From Pseudobutyrivibrio xylanivorans DSM 14809 (GTDB taxonomy: Bacteria; Bacillota; Clostridia; Lachnospirales; Lachnospiraceae): 64,000 nt of DNA. A program made the translations under genes and the position numbers. The stretch's first letter is position 1, and every line of letters starts with the position of its first letter. Below the pieces are notes generated by a model. It saw only the letters and a list, made by a program, of their open reading frames with translations. It was not told where the DNA came from and ran no database searches. Location: the NCBI RefSeq assembly GCF_900141825.1, contig NZ_FQYQ01000001.1:1-64000 (forward strand), given 5' to 3'. Of this stretch, positions 13,081-22,089 are shown one piece after another.

Positions 13081-14565
13081 ATGAATAACATGCCAAATGT
13101 AAAAATTGGTGTAGTAGCAGTTTCTCGTGACTGCTTTCCAGAAAGCTTATCAGTAGACAGAAGAAAGGCACTTATCGCTGCATATACAAAGAAGTACGGC
13201 GCAGAGCACATCTATGAGTGTCCAGTATGTATCGTTGAGAGCGAGATCCACATGGTACAGGCTCTTGAGGATATCAAGAAGGCTGGATGTAACGCACTTT
13301 GCGTATACCTTGGAAACTTTGGTCCAGAAATCTCTGAGACACTTCTTGCAAAGCACTTTGATGGACCTAAGATGTTCTGTGCAGCAGCTGAGGAGTCAGG
13401 CAACAGCCTTCTCGATGGTAGAGGAGATGCTTACTGCGGTATGCTTAACGCATCTTACAACCTTCAGCTTCGCAACGTAAAGGCTTATATTCCAGAGTAT
13501 CCAGTAGGTGATGCTGAGGATTGCGCAGATATGATTCATGAGTTCGAGCCAATCGCTCGTGCCGTAATCGCACTTTCAGATCTTAAGATTATCAGCTTTG
13601 GTCCAAGACCAATGAACTTCCTTGCTTGTAATGCACCAATCAAGCAGCTTTACAACCTTGGTGTTGAAATCGAGGAGAACTCAGAGCTTGATCTTTTCGA
13701 AGCATTCAACAAGCACGCTGGTGATAGCCGTATCCCAGAGGTTGTTGCAGATATGGAGAAGGAGCTTGGCGCTGGCAACAAGAAGCCAGAGGTTCTTGAG
13801 AAGCTTGCTCAGTACGAGCTTACACTTAAGGATTGGGTTCGTGATCACAAGGGATATCGTAAATACGTAGCAATCGCTGGCAAGTGCTGGCCTGCATTCC
13901 AGACACAGTTTGGTTTCGTTCCTTGCTATGTTAACTCACGTCTTACAGGCGAAGGAATCCCTGTATCATGCGAGGTTGATATCTACGGATGTCTTTCAGA
14001 GTTCATCGGTACTGTTGTATCAGAGGATGTTGTAACACTTCTCGATATCAACAACTCAGTACCAAAGGATATGTATAACGAGGAAATCAAGGGTAAGACA
14101 GATTACACACTTGAGGATACATTCATGGGATTCCACTGCGGAAATACATGCTCTAGAAAGCTTGCATTCTGTGAGATGAGAAACCAGAAGATCATGGCTA
14201 GAGCACTTCCTGTAGAGGTTACAAACGGAACACTTGAAGGTGATATCGCTCCAGGTGAAATCACATTCTACAGACTTCAGTCTACAGCTGACAACAAGCT
14301 TCGCGCTTACATTGCACAGGGTGAAGTTCTTGATGTTCGTACAAAGTCATTCGGTTCAATCGGTGTATTTGCAATCCCTGAGATGGGACGCTTCTATCGT
14401 CACTGGTTAATCGAGAAGGGATTCCCACATCACGGAGCTGTTGCATTCGGACACTTCGGAAAGTCACTCTTCGAGGTATTCAAGTACATCGGAGTTGATG
14501 TAGACGAAATCGGATACAACCAGCCAGCAGGCGTACGTTATCCAACAGAGAATCCATGGAGATAA
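13081..14565 (+). CDS. L-fucose/L-arabinose isomerase-family enzyme
   Basis: The protein (494 residues) belongs to the metal-dependent isomerase fold of FucI/AraA. It shows 'EVDIYGCLSEFI', where Glu and Asp correspond to Mn ligands of FucI, and 'MGFHCGNTC', which supplies the His ligand. It is shorter than E. coli FucI (about 590). It ends 'GYNQPAGVRYPTENPWR'. The neighbour is xylulokinase and no xylA is present, so the likely reaction is a pentose aldose-ketose step (D-xylose, D-arabinose or L-arabinose) rather than fucose catabolism; no fuculose kinase or aldolase is seen. ATG 13081 is preferred because AAGGAGGG is 8 bases away, against 2 for 13075. Codons are those of a highly expressed gene. 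The substrate needs enzymology. Confidence 0.82.
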   Translation: MNNMPNVKIGVVAVSRDCFPESLSVDRRKALIAAYTKKYGAEHIYECPVCIVESEIHMVQALEDIKKAGCNALCVYLGNFGPEISETLLAKHFDGPKMFCAAAEESGNSLLDGRGDAYCGMLNASYNLQLRNVKAYIPEYPVGDAEDCADMIHEFEPIARAVIALSDLKIISFGPRPMNFLACNAPIKQLYNLGVEIEENSELDLFEAFNKHAGDSRIPEVVADMEKELGAGNKKPEVLEKLAQYELTLKDWVRDHKGYRKYVAIAGKCWPAFQTQFGFVPCYVNSRLTGEGIPVSCEVDIYGCLSEFIGTVVSEDVVTLLDINNSVPKDMYNEEIKGKTDYTLEDTFMGFHCGNTCSRKLAFCEMRNQKIMARALPVEVTNGTLEGDIAPGEITFYRLQSTADNKLRAYIAQGEVLDVRTKSFGSIGVFAIPEMGRFYRHWLIEKGFPHHGAVAFGHFGKSLFEVFKYIGVDVDEIGYNQPAGVRYPTENPWR

Positions 14566-14571
14566 GAGCAT

Positions 14572-14655
14572 ATATAAAATCAACTAGCATGCTAGTTTGA
14601 TTTTATATTGCCACAGCGCACCCTCTTTCCCGAAGGGAATTATAATGGGTGCGCT
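14572..14655 (+). terminator. Two hairpins between the isomerase and xylulokinase genes
   Basis: 14572-14608 folds as a 17-bp stem (ATATAAAATC...GATTTTATAT) with one bulge. 14615-14655 has arms AGCGCACCC/GGGTGCGCT enclosing a second small stem TTCCC/GGGAA. Neither has a strong T tract. They could be partial terminators or RNA-stability elements that set different levels for the two genes. Confidence 0.55.
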
Positions 14656-14702
14656 TTCCCGTTTGCAGGATATTATTTTGGGTTTAGAATAGGAGAATAA
14701 TT

Positions 14703-16160
14703 ATGTTTTATATTGGTGTAGATTTGGGTACTTCCGCTGTAAAACTCCTTCTAATGGAAGGTAACGGAAAAATCGAGAAAATCGTTTCAAAAGAGTACGC
14801 GTTAAGCTTCCCACATCCAGGTTGGTCTGAGCAGAAGCCAGAGGACTGGTGGACTCAGGTAGTAGCTGGTATTAAGGAGCTTACTTCAGAGGTAGATAAG
14901 AGCCAGGTTGCTGGTATCTCATTTGGTGGTCAGATGCATGGTCTTGTTACACTTGATGCTGATGATAATGTTATCCGTCCAGCTATCCTTTGGAATGACG
15001 GACGTACAGGAAAAGAGACAGAATATCTTAACAACGTTATTGGAAAGGACAAGCTTTCTGAGTACACAGCAAACATTGCATTCGCTGGTTTTACAGCTCC
15101 AAAGATTCTTTGGATGCAGGAGAATGAGCCAGACCTTTGGGCAAAGGTTGCAAAGATTATGCTTCCTAAGGATTACATCGCTTACAAGCTTTCTGGAAGC
15201 TTCTGTACAGATTATTCTGATGCCAGCGGTATGCTTCTTTTAGATGTTAAGAATCGCTGCTGGAGCGAAGAGATGATGGATATCTGCAAGGTATCAGAGT
15301 CTCAGCTTCCAAAGCTTTATGAGAGCTACGAGGTAGTTGGTACAATCAAGCCTGAGGTTGCTTCAGAGCTTGGCTTCACAAATGATGTTAAGATTATTGC
15401 TGGTGCTGGTGATAACGCAGCTGCAGCTGTTGGTACAGGTACAGTTGGAGAGGGCAAGTGCAACCTCTCAATTGGTACATCTGGTACAATTTTCATCTCA
15501 AGCAAGAACTTTACAGTTGACCCTGCAAATGCTCTTCACTCATTTGATCATGCTGATGGTGGCTATCACCTTATGGGATGCATGCTTTCAGCTGCATCTT
15601 GCAACAAGTGGTGGATGGATGAAATCCTTAAGACAAAGGATTACCCAGCAGAGCAGGCTGGTATCAAGAATCTTGGAGAGAACCGTGTATTCTACCTTCC
15701 ATACCTTATGGGAGAGCGTAGCCCACACAACAATCCAGATGCACGTGCTATGTTCATCGGCATGTCAATGGATACTACACGTGAGGATATGACACAGGCA
15801 GTTCTTGAAGGTGTAGCATTTGGTCTTCGTGATTCACTTGAGGTAGCACGTAGCCAGGGCATTAAGATTGAGCGTTCTAAGATTTGCGGTGGTGGTGCAA
15901 AGAGCCCATTATGGCAGCAGATTATCGCTTCAGTTATGAATCTTAAGCTTGATATCCTTGAAAACGAGGAAGGACCAGGTCTTGGTGGAGCAATCCTTGC
16001 AGCAGTAGGTTGCGGAATGTACGCTTCCGTAGAGGAAGCGTGCCAGGCGATAGTAAGAGTAAAGGAAACAGTTGAGCCTGATCCAGAATTAATTCGTAAA
16101 TACGAAGAAAGATATCAGGAATTCAAGAAGCTTTATCCAACAGTAAAGACATTATTCTAA
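14703..16160 (+). CDS. xylB: Xylulokinase
   Basis: The 485-residue FGGY-family kinase phosphorylates D-xylulose for the pentose phosphate pathway. The N-terminal half begins MFYIGVDLGTSAVKLLLME (phosphate loop) and has 'GISFGGQMHGLV' and 'ILWNDGRTGKET', typical of XylB. The C-terminal half has 'SIGTSGTIF', 'KICGGGAKSPLWQQIIASVMN' and 'EGPGLGGAILAAVG'. The length is normal. It lies 137 bases after the isomerase gene with two hairpins between, and a strong terminator follows. AGGAGAA precedes the ATG. Specificity for xylulose is well supported by the motif set, though ribulose activity cannot be excluded. Confidence 0.93.
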   Translation: MFYIGVDLGTSAVKLLLMEGNGKIEKIVSKEYALSFPHPGWSEQKPEDWWTQVVAGIKELTSEVDKSQVAGISFGGQMHGLVTLDADDNVIRPAILWNDGRTGKETEYLNNVIGKDKLSEYTANIAFAGFTAPKILWMQENEPDLWAKVAKIMLPKDYIAYKLSGSFCTDYSDASGMLLLDVKNRCWSEEMMDICKVSESQLPKLYESYEVVGTIKPEVASELGFTNDVKIIAGAGDNAAAAVGTGTVGEGKCNLSIGTSGTIFISSKNFTVDPANALHSFDHADGGYHLMGCMLSAASCNKWWMDEILKTKDYPAEQAGIKNLGENRVFYLPYLMGERSPHNNPDARAMFIGMSMDTTREDMTQAVLEGVAFGLRDSLEVARSQGIKIERSKICGGGAKSPLWQQIIASVMNLKLDILENEEGPGLGGAILAAVGCGMYASVEEACQAIVRVKETVEPDPELIRKYEERYQEFKKLYPTVKTLF

Positions 16161-16198
16161 TTTTAAAGTGTAAATCAAAATAGAATTCAAATATAAAA

Positions 16199-16240
16199 AG
16201 GTTCTGTGCCTGCAAACAGTCAGGCGCAGAATCTTTTTTT
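16199..16240 (+). terminator. Terminator of xylB
   Basis: Stem AGGTTCTGTGCCTG/CAGGCGCAGAATCT with an 8-base loop is followed by seven T. Confidence 0.92.
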
Positions 16241-16646
16241 CTAAATAAATTTCATTAAAAATCTTAGCAGAAAAAATCTTACGTACTTGAGCCCTCCAAA
16301 AAAATAGTTTTGTGTGAAAAAGTCAATAGCACAATTTTGCTATTCATATAGCAAAATAATACTAATTGAGCATTTTGTTGATTATCTTTGCTTAAGACGC
16401 TCAAATTATCATCAAATAAAACCTTTAAATTCCCTAAATGATGATTAGGTTGGCTGAAAATACTCACATAATGTCGCAAAATACCTGTAATTGTGTGTTT
16501 TTTACAAAATATTCCATGTTAAAATCACTAAGATTTACAAAAATCAAATAATTTCAGCAATTATATTGACCAGAGTACACTCATGAATTAATGTATTAAC
16601 AACGTTAAGTAATTAACTCTTGAAATACAATTTCTGGAGAGAAGGT
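16241..16646. other. Gene-free regulatory stretch before the ROK gene
   Basis: The 406 bases hold no convincing ORF. Notable are a perfect inverted repeat ATTTTGCTAT/ATAGCAAAAT with a 4-base centre (16334-16357) and a shorter dyad TTAAC/GTTAA (16596-16608) about 40 bases before the ROK start. Either could bind the ROK repressor. The rest is AT-rich sequence without a recognised motif. Confidence 0.45.
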
Positions 16647-17864
16647 ATGGATAAAATAAAAGAGGTAGCGGGGAACAATACAAACGATTTAGTGGAGATG
16701 AATCGTTCAGCTATTGTTAGAATACTCCAGCAGACTGATGGATGCTCGAGGGCAGATATAGCAAAAATGACAGGCCTAACACAAGCATCTGTCACAAAAA
16801 TAGTTGCAGTTCTAATTGAAATGGGAATTGTTTCCGAGGTGGGCTTTGTCAGGGGAAATGGCAATCGTCGCTCTATCGGACTCAGATTAAATGCCGAAAA
16901 GAACCTGGTTATTGGGGTAAAGTTTTCAAGGCATGTTTTTTCAATCGGGGTTTTTGATATTTGTGGAAAAAATTACACGAAGCAGGAAACAGAATTTGGT
17001 TTAGATGAATTTGCAGAAGATGTTTTAGCTGAAATGAAAAAACAAATTCATGAACTGCTTAATAAATACAAAAACATTGTTGCAATTGGAATGGCAGTAC
17101 CTGGGCCTTATTTAAGAAAAGAAGGTCGAATAGCCATGGTAACAAGGATGCCAAGCTGGCATGATGTAAATTTTATAGATGAGTTCCAAAACGAATTTGA
17201 TAAGCCATTTTTTATCGAGCAGGATGCTAATGCGGGTGCACTTGCTGAATGGTGGTTTGGAAATCATGGAAGACCATTAAATTCACTTACCTACTTCCTT
17301 GTGGGAGAGGGAGTTGGTTCAGGGATAGTTGATCACGACAGATTGTTGCTTGGAAATTTAGGCATAGCAAGTGAGATAGGACACATCAGCATAGATGTAA
17401 ATGGACCAGCTTGTGAGTGCGGAAACAGAGGCTGTTTGGAGCTGTATTGTTCAGCAACAGCCATGCTGAAAAAAGCAAAAAAGCTTCTTCCTGAAATCTT
17501 TCAGGAGGAAATCACAAATAGATGGGAAGCATGCAATAAAGTTTTTATTGCTGCAAAGGAGGGTAATGAGAAAGCCCTCGAATTGGTAGATGAGATAGCT
17601 GAGTACATAGGCTATGGATGCGTAACCTTAATTAATGGTTATGATCCAGAAATCATAGTAATTGGCGACAGCATTTCTCAGGGAGGAAATCTTTTGCTTC
17701 CAACAATAAACAGGATTGTGAAGGAGCGGATTTTACCAGAAATCAGCAGTAGGGTGCAGATAAAAATATCAGAGCTTACAATCGACCCTACACTTTACGG
17801 TGCAGCTGCGATAGCAACTGACAAAATGCTTAGGAAACCAAGCGAGTATCTAGTTAGAAAATAG
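16647..17864 (+). CDS. ROK-family transcriptional regulator (XylR/NagC type)
   Basis: The protein has 405 residues. Residues about 15-75 are a winged helix-turn-helix ('NRSAIVRILQQTDGCSRADIAKMTGLTQASVTKIVAVLIEMGIV'). Residues about 85-400 are the ROK sugar-kinase-like domain with 'GMAVPGPY', 'EQDANAGALAEWWFG', the zinc motif 'CECGNRGCLELY' and 'EIIVIGDSISQGG'. Family members repress pentose or amino-sugar operons and release DNA on sugar binding. The start at 16647 follows GGAGAGAAGG; an upstream in-frame TTG is less likely. The gene is 38 bases before mmsA and on the same strand, so it most likely controls the transporter and perhaps xylB. Confidence 0.9.
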   Translation: MDKIKEVAGNNTNDLVEMNRSAIVRILQQTDGCSRADIAKMTGLTQASVTKIVAVLIEMGIVSEVGFVRGNGNRRSIGLRLNAEKNLVIGVKFSRHVFSIGVFDICGKNYTKQETEFGLDEFAEDVLAEMKKQIHELLNKYKNIVAIGMAVPGPYLRKEGRIAMVTRMPSWHDVNFIDEFQNEFDKPFFIEQDANAGALAEWWFGNHGRPLNSLTYFLVGEGVGSGIVDHDRLLLGNLGIASEIGHISIDVNGPACECGNRGCLELYCSATAMLKKAKKLLPEIFQEEITNRWEACNKVFIAAKEGNEKALELVDEIAEYIGYGCVTLINGYDPEIIVIGDSISQGGNLLLPTINRIVKERILPEISSRVQIKISELTIDPTLYGAAAIATDKMLRKPSEYLVRK

Positions 17865-17902
17865 AGCTTGTTTTAGGTAATAAAAGGGAGGAAGTATTAA
17901 CT

Positions 17903-19441
17903 ATGGAACGCAATTCTTATATCCTTCAGATGCAAGGGATTACGAAAGAATTTCCAGGTGTACGAGCGTTGGATGATGTAAATCTCAATGTTCACACAGG
18001 TTCCATTCACGCAATATGCGGTGAAAATGGAGCAGGAAAATCCACGCTGATGAAGGTTCTGTCAGGTGTTTACCCATATGGTACCTACGATGGGAAAATC
18101 ATATATATGGGCCAGGAAATGAAATTCAAAAACATCAAAGAATCCGAGCATGCAGGTATTGCAATTATTCATCAGGAATTGACAATGATTCCTGAACTTT
18201 CAATCACTGAGAATATTTTCATGGGAAATGAGATTACTCACAAGGGATTGATAAATTGGGCAGAGGAGAGAGCAAGAACAAGCGAAATTCTCAAAAAAGT
18301 AGGACTTACAATTAACCCAGATACATTAATCAAGCATCTTGGCGTAGGTCAGCAGCAGCTTGTAGAAATTGCAAAGGCCTTATCAAAAAATGTAAAGCTT
18401 TTGATTTTGGATGAGCCAACATCAGCATTAAATGAAGCAGATTCAGCAAATCTTTTAGAGCTGATGAAGGGACTTAGAGATAAGGGAATCACCTGTATCA
18501 TGATTTCCCACAAATTAAACGAAATTGCAGAGGTATCTGATGCAGTAACAGTTATCCGCGATGGACACACAGTGGAAAGCTACGATGTGGAGGCTGGTAA
18601 GGTTGATGAGGATCAAATCATTAAATCTATGGTTGGTCGTTCAATCGAAAACAGATATCCAGAGCATGAGCCAAAGATTGGCGATATTATTTTCGAGGTA
18701 AAAAACTGGTGCATTGAGGATCCAGAGGTTGCAGGCAGAATGGTTTGCAAGAACTCAAGCTTCAATGTAAGGGCTGGTGAAATCGTAGGATTTGCGGGCC
18801 TTATGGGTGCAGGCAGAACAGAGCTGATGCGTTCTATATTTGGTAAAAATTATGGAATCTACAGAGGTGGTTCTATAAAGATAAAGGGCCGTGAGGTGAC
18901 CCTTAATTCAGTTGAGCAGGCAATCAAAAATGGTATTGCTTACGTTCCGGAGGATAGAAAAAACTTAGGTCTGAATCTGCTTGATTCAATCAGAAAAACA
19001 GTGGTTTCAGCTGACCTTGATAAGATAACAAAGGGTGGTCTTTTAAGTCCTGATATGGAGCAGTCAGCTGCCGAGGAATACAGAAAATCCCTCAAGATAA
19101 AAACATCAAGTATTGATGTTGGAGTTACAACTCTTTCAGGTGGAAATCAGCAAAAGGTAGTCCTTTCAAAATGGATGTTTACCGAGCCTGATATTTTGAT
19201 TTTGGATGAGCCTACACGAGGCATTGATGTAGGCGCTAAATACGAGATTTACAAGCTGATTCATCAGCTGGCAGATCAGGGAAAGGCAGTAATTCTTGTT
19301 TCTTCAGAGCTTCCAGAGCTTCTTGGAATGGCAGATAGAATTTACACAATTTTCGAGGGCACAATCACTGGTGAGATGATGAGCTATGAAGCAAATCAGG
19401 AAAGCTTGATGAAGAAAATGACAATCACATCAAACTCTTAA
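17903..19441 (+). CDS. mmsA: Multiple-monosaccharide ABC transporter, ATP-binding protein
   Basis: The 512-residue protein has two fused nucleotide-binding domains. The first (about 1-250) has Walker A GENGAGKST, signature 'LGVGQQQLVEIAKAL' and Walker B LLILDEPTSALNE. The second (about 260-510) has a degenerate Walker A GLMGAGRTE, signature 'LSGGNQQKVVLSKWM' and 'ILILDEPTRGIDVG'. This layout is that of MglA/XylG/GguA. Length and operon partners (a permease of about 400 residues and a ChvE-like binding protein) fit the MmsA/GguA subgroup. It powers uptake of monosaccharides at the inner face of the membrane. GGGAGGAAG precedes the ATG. Confidence 0.92.
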   Translation: MERNSYILQMQGITKEFPGVRALDDVNLNVHTGSIHAICGENGAGKSTLMKVLSGVYPYGTYDGKIIYMGQEMKFKNIKESEHAGIAIIHQELTMIPELSITENIFMGNEITHKGLINWAEERARTSEILKKVGLTINPDTLIKHLGVGQQQLVEIAKALSKNVKLLILDEPTSALNEADSANLLELMKGLRDKGITCIMISHKLNEIAEVSDAVTVIRDGHTVESYDVEAGKVDEDQIIKSMVGRSIENRYPEHEPKIGDIIFEVKNWCIEDPEVAGRMVCKNSSFNVRAGEIVGFAGLMGAGRTELMRSIFGKNYGIYRGGSIKIKGREVTLNSVEQAIKNGIAYVPEDRKNLGLNLLDSIRKTVVSADLDKITKGGLLSPDMEQSAAEEYRKSLKIKTSSIDVGVTTLSGGNQQKVVLSKWMFTEPDILILDEPTRGIDVGAKYEIYKLIHQLADQGKAVILVSSELPELLGMADRIYTIFEGTITGEMMSYEANQESLMKKMTITSNS

Positions 19442-19513
19442 AGCTTAGAATTATAACTCAGAAAAATCGAAAAAGTCATAGATGTTTGGTATTTTGAAAG
19501 GAAGGATAAATTT

Positions 19514-20740
19514 ATGAAATATATAAAACAGGTATTGGGTGGGGATCTTCGCCAATACACAATGGTAGTTGCGTTAGGCTTATTGATACTTATTTTTAAT
19601 GTTATTTCAGATGGAAGAATGCTTACTTCATCAAACTTCCAGAATCTTTTATCTGGAAATGCTTATGTCCTTGTGCTTGCACTTGGAATGCTTATGGTAA
19701 TCGTAATTGGGCAGATTGATTTGTCTGTTGGTTCTGTGGCGGGCTTCGCCGGAATGGTAATGGCACTGGTGGCTAAAAACTACAATGTACCTTGGTGGGT
19801 AGCGGTTCTTATTGCTCTTGCTATTGGTATTTTAGCTGGTGCTTGGCATGGTTTCTTCCTGTCACAGCTTGGAATACCAGGCTTCATCACAACACTTGGT
19901 GGCATGATGATTTTCCGTGGTGGTGTAATTTGGATTTCTCGTTCAATCTCAGTTCCAGCTCCAGAAGAGCTTAAGTGGTTCGGCGCTGGATACTTACCTG
20001 AATGGGGTCCTTCATTTACAGGAATGAACAATTCTACACTCGTTCTTGGACTTATTGGAATTGTATGTTTCGCAGTTGGCCAGATTCGTAAATACAACCG
20101 CTCAAAGAACTCCCCGGTTGGTGTAACCCCACTTTGGGCTGTAGTAACAAGAATCGCACTTATGACTGTGCTTATCGGATATTTTACATACCTTTTTGGT
20201 TCAGGACGAGTTGGAACATCATTCCCAGTACCAGGCCTTATACTTTTGCTTTTAACAATTATCTACCACATCATTACACAGCGCACAAAGTTTGGTCGCC
20301 ACGTATATGCTGTTGGTGGTAACAAGGCTGCAGCAGCTTTATCTGGTGTAAATGTAAAGAGAACTTATTTCCTTACAATGATGAACATGTCATTCCTTGC
20401 TGCAGTTGCAGGTATCCTTTTCGTAGGACGTTCAACAGCAGCTGGCCCTGCAGATGGTACTTCATGGGAGATGGATGCTATTGCATCAGTATTCATCGGT
20501 GGTGCAGCAGTATCAGGTGGTGTTGGTACAATCCTTGCTACTATCGTCGGTGGTATGGTTATGGCAGTTCTTAACAATGGACTGATGCTTATGGGTGTTG
20601 GTGCTGATAAGACTCAGGTTATCAAGGGCTTTGTACTTCTTGCAGCAGTAGCATTTGATGTTTACAACAAGAAGACAGGCAAGGCATCAATCATTGGAAG
20701 ATTATTTGGTGGAAATGAAGCTAAGAAAACCACAAAATAA
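19514..20740 (+). CDS. mmsB: Multiple-monosaccharide ABC transporter, permease
   Basis: The 408-residue protein has about ten to eleven hydrophobic segments and the branched sugar-permease motif 'ALSGVNVKRTYFLTMMNMSFLAAVAGI', plus 'IVIGQIDLSVGSVAGFAGM' near the N-terminus. It is longer than RbsC/MglC (about 320-340), and the extra central part (about residues 165-235) is typical of GguB/MmsB-type permeases. It forms the membrane channel with MmsA and receives sugar from the ChvE-like protein. The gap to mmsA is 72 bases and GAAAGGAAGG precedes the ATG. Confidence 0.91.
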   Translation: MKYIKQVLGGDLRQYTMVVALGLLILIFNVISDGRMLTSSNFQNLLSGNAYVLVLALGMLMVIVIGQIDLSVGSVAGFAGMVMALVAKNYNVPWWVAVLIALAIGILAGAWHGFFLSQLGIPGFITTLGGMMIFRGGVIWISRSISVPAPEELKWFGAGYLPEWGPSFTGMNNSTLVLGLIGIVCFAVGQIRKYNRSKNSPVGVTPLWAVVTRIALMTVLIGYFTYLFGSGRVGTSFPVPGLILLLLTIIYHIITQRTKFGRHVYAVGGNKAAAALSGVNVKRTYFLTMMNMSFLAAVAGILFVGRSTAAGPADGTSWEMDAIASVFIGGAAVSGGVGTILATIVGGMVMAVLNNGLMLMGVGADKTQVIKGFVLLAAVAFDVYNKKTGKASIIGRLFGGNEAKKTTK

Positions 20741-20833
20741 AAGGTTTATAAATGAAGGCATGGCTGTGGAAAACACGGGCCTTAAATAAAACAAAGGTGC
20801 ACAATAGTGCATTAAAGAAGGAGGATGTATTTA

Positions 20834-21976
20834 ATGAAAAAAAGAACACTTTTATCTATGGCAATGGTAGCAACAATGGCACTTGCTACATTCACCGGAT
20901 GTGGGGGAAGTAGAGAGGGGGCTGCTACAACAGATACAGCTGCCGAGACTACAGAAGAGGCAGAGACAACAGAGGCTCCAGCAGAGGAGTCATTCCCAGG
21001 CTTTGAGGATGGGGCAACAATTGGTGTTTCTCTTCCATGGCTTGGAACTCAGAACTGGAAAGAGGCTGAGGAAATGTTTACAGCACAGCTTGAAGAGGCA
21101 GGCTACAAGCCAATCGTTCAGGCAGCAGACCAGAAGGTTACTCAGCAACAACAGCAGATTGAGTCTATGATTGAGAACGGTGCAAAGGTTATCGTTGTAG
21201 GACCTGTTGATGGTTCACAGCTTGGTGCTGTGCTTGAGCAGGCTAAGGAAGCTGGTGTATACGTAATTGGTTACGACCGTCTTCTTGAGAACACATCAGG
21301 TGTTGATGGAGTAGTTCAGTTCGGTTCTGTTAAGACAGGTGAGCTTCAGGCGCAGGCTCTTTTACAGGGTCTTGAGGAGAAGAAGGGCGAGGCTCCATAC
21401 AACATCGAGCTTTTCGGTGGTGGTCCTGCTGATCCTAACGCTCCAAACTTCTTCACAGGTGCTATGTCAGTATTACAGCCAAAGATTGATGACGGAACAC
21501 TTGTAGTTGTATCTGGTCAGACAGATTTCACACAGTGCGCTACAGTTGATTGGGACAATGCTAAGGCACAGTCAAGAATGGATTCACTTCTTGCAGGTAA
21601 CTACTCAGACAAGGAAATCGACGGTGTTCTTTCACCTAACGATGGTATCGCTCGTGCAATTATCACATCATGCGAGAACGCTGGACAGGAAATTCCTGTA
21701 GTATCAGGTCTTGATGCTGAGAATGAGTCAGTTGAGTGGGTATGGTCAGGACGTCAGTATTCTACTGTTGCAAAGCCAACAAATGATCTTGTAGCAAAGA
21801 CAATCGAAATCATCGACTCTCTTAAGGCTGGCAATGGTATGCCTGCAACAGATGTAGAAGTAGACAATGGTGTTAAGAATGTTCGTATTTACGAATTACC
21901 ACCTGTAGTTGTTACAAAAGACAACGCAAAGGAAGTATTTGCTAACGACCCTTCAAGATTAGAGCTTTTGAAATAA
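20834..21976 (+). CDS. chvE: Multiple-monosaccharide ABC transporter, lipoprotein binding protein (ChvE-like)
   Basis: The 380-residue protein starts MKKRTLLSMAMVATMALATFTGC; the lipobox FTGC places the lipidated Cys at residue 23. A Glu/Thr-rich tether follows (about 24-55). The remainder is a periplasmic-binding-protein type 1 fold with 'TIGVSLPWLGTQNWKEAEE', 'QQQQIESMIENGAKVIVVGPVDGSQL' and 'IDGVLSPNDGIARAII'. ChvE-type proteins bind several aldoses, including arabinose, xylose, galactose and glucose. ATG 20834 is chosen because AAGGAGG is 9 bases upstream and would touch the ATG at 20825. It is the last gene of the transporter operon, followed by a terminator. Confidence 0.9.
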   Translation: MKKRTLLSMAMVATMALATFTGCGGSREGAATTDTAAETTEEAETTEAPAEESFPGFEDGATIGVSLPWLGTQNWKEAEEMFTAQLEEAGYKPIVQAADQKVTQQQQQIESMIENGAKVIVVGPVDGSQLGAVLEQAKEAGVYVIGYDRLLENTSGVDGVVQFGSVKTGELQAQALLQGLEEKKGEAPYNIELFGGGPADPNAPNFFTGAMSVLQPKIDDGTLVVVSGQTDFTQCATVDWDNAKAQSRMDSLLAGNYSDKEIDGVLSPNDGIARAIITSCENAGQEIPVVSGLDAENESVEWVWSGRQYSTVAKPTNDLVAKTIEIIDSLKAGNGMPATDVEVDNGVKNVRIYELPPVVVTKDNAKEVFANDPSRLELLK

Positions 21977-21996
21977 TATTTTTAGGTTATAATTTA

Positions 21997-22030
21997 GGGG
22001 CAGGATTTTTATAGTCCTGCCCCTTTTATG
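21997..22030 (+). terminator. Terminator of the transporter operon
   Basis: Arms GGGGCAGGA and TCCTGCCCC with a 13-base loop are followed by TTTTAT. Confidence 0.85.
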
Positions 22031-22089
22031 ATTTTGGGGCAGGAAAGACTTCCTGTAGAACTATTAAGTTACTAGATAAGGGAGACAGC

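Noticed and set aside
16279-16479. A 66-codon minus-strand open frame upstream of the ROK gene
   Set aside because: It has no ribosome binding site, its composition is unlike that of proteins, and it covers the inverted repeat at 16334-16357.
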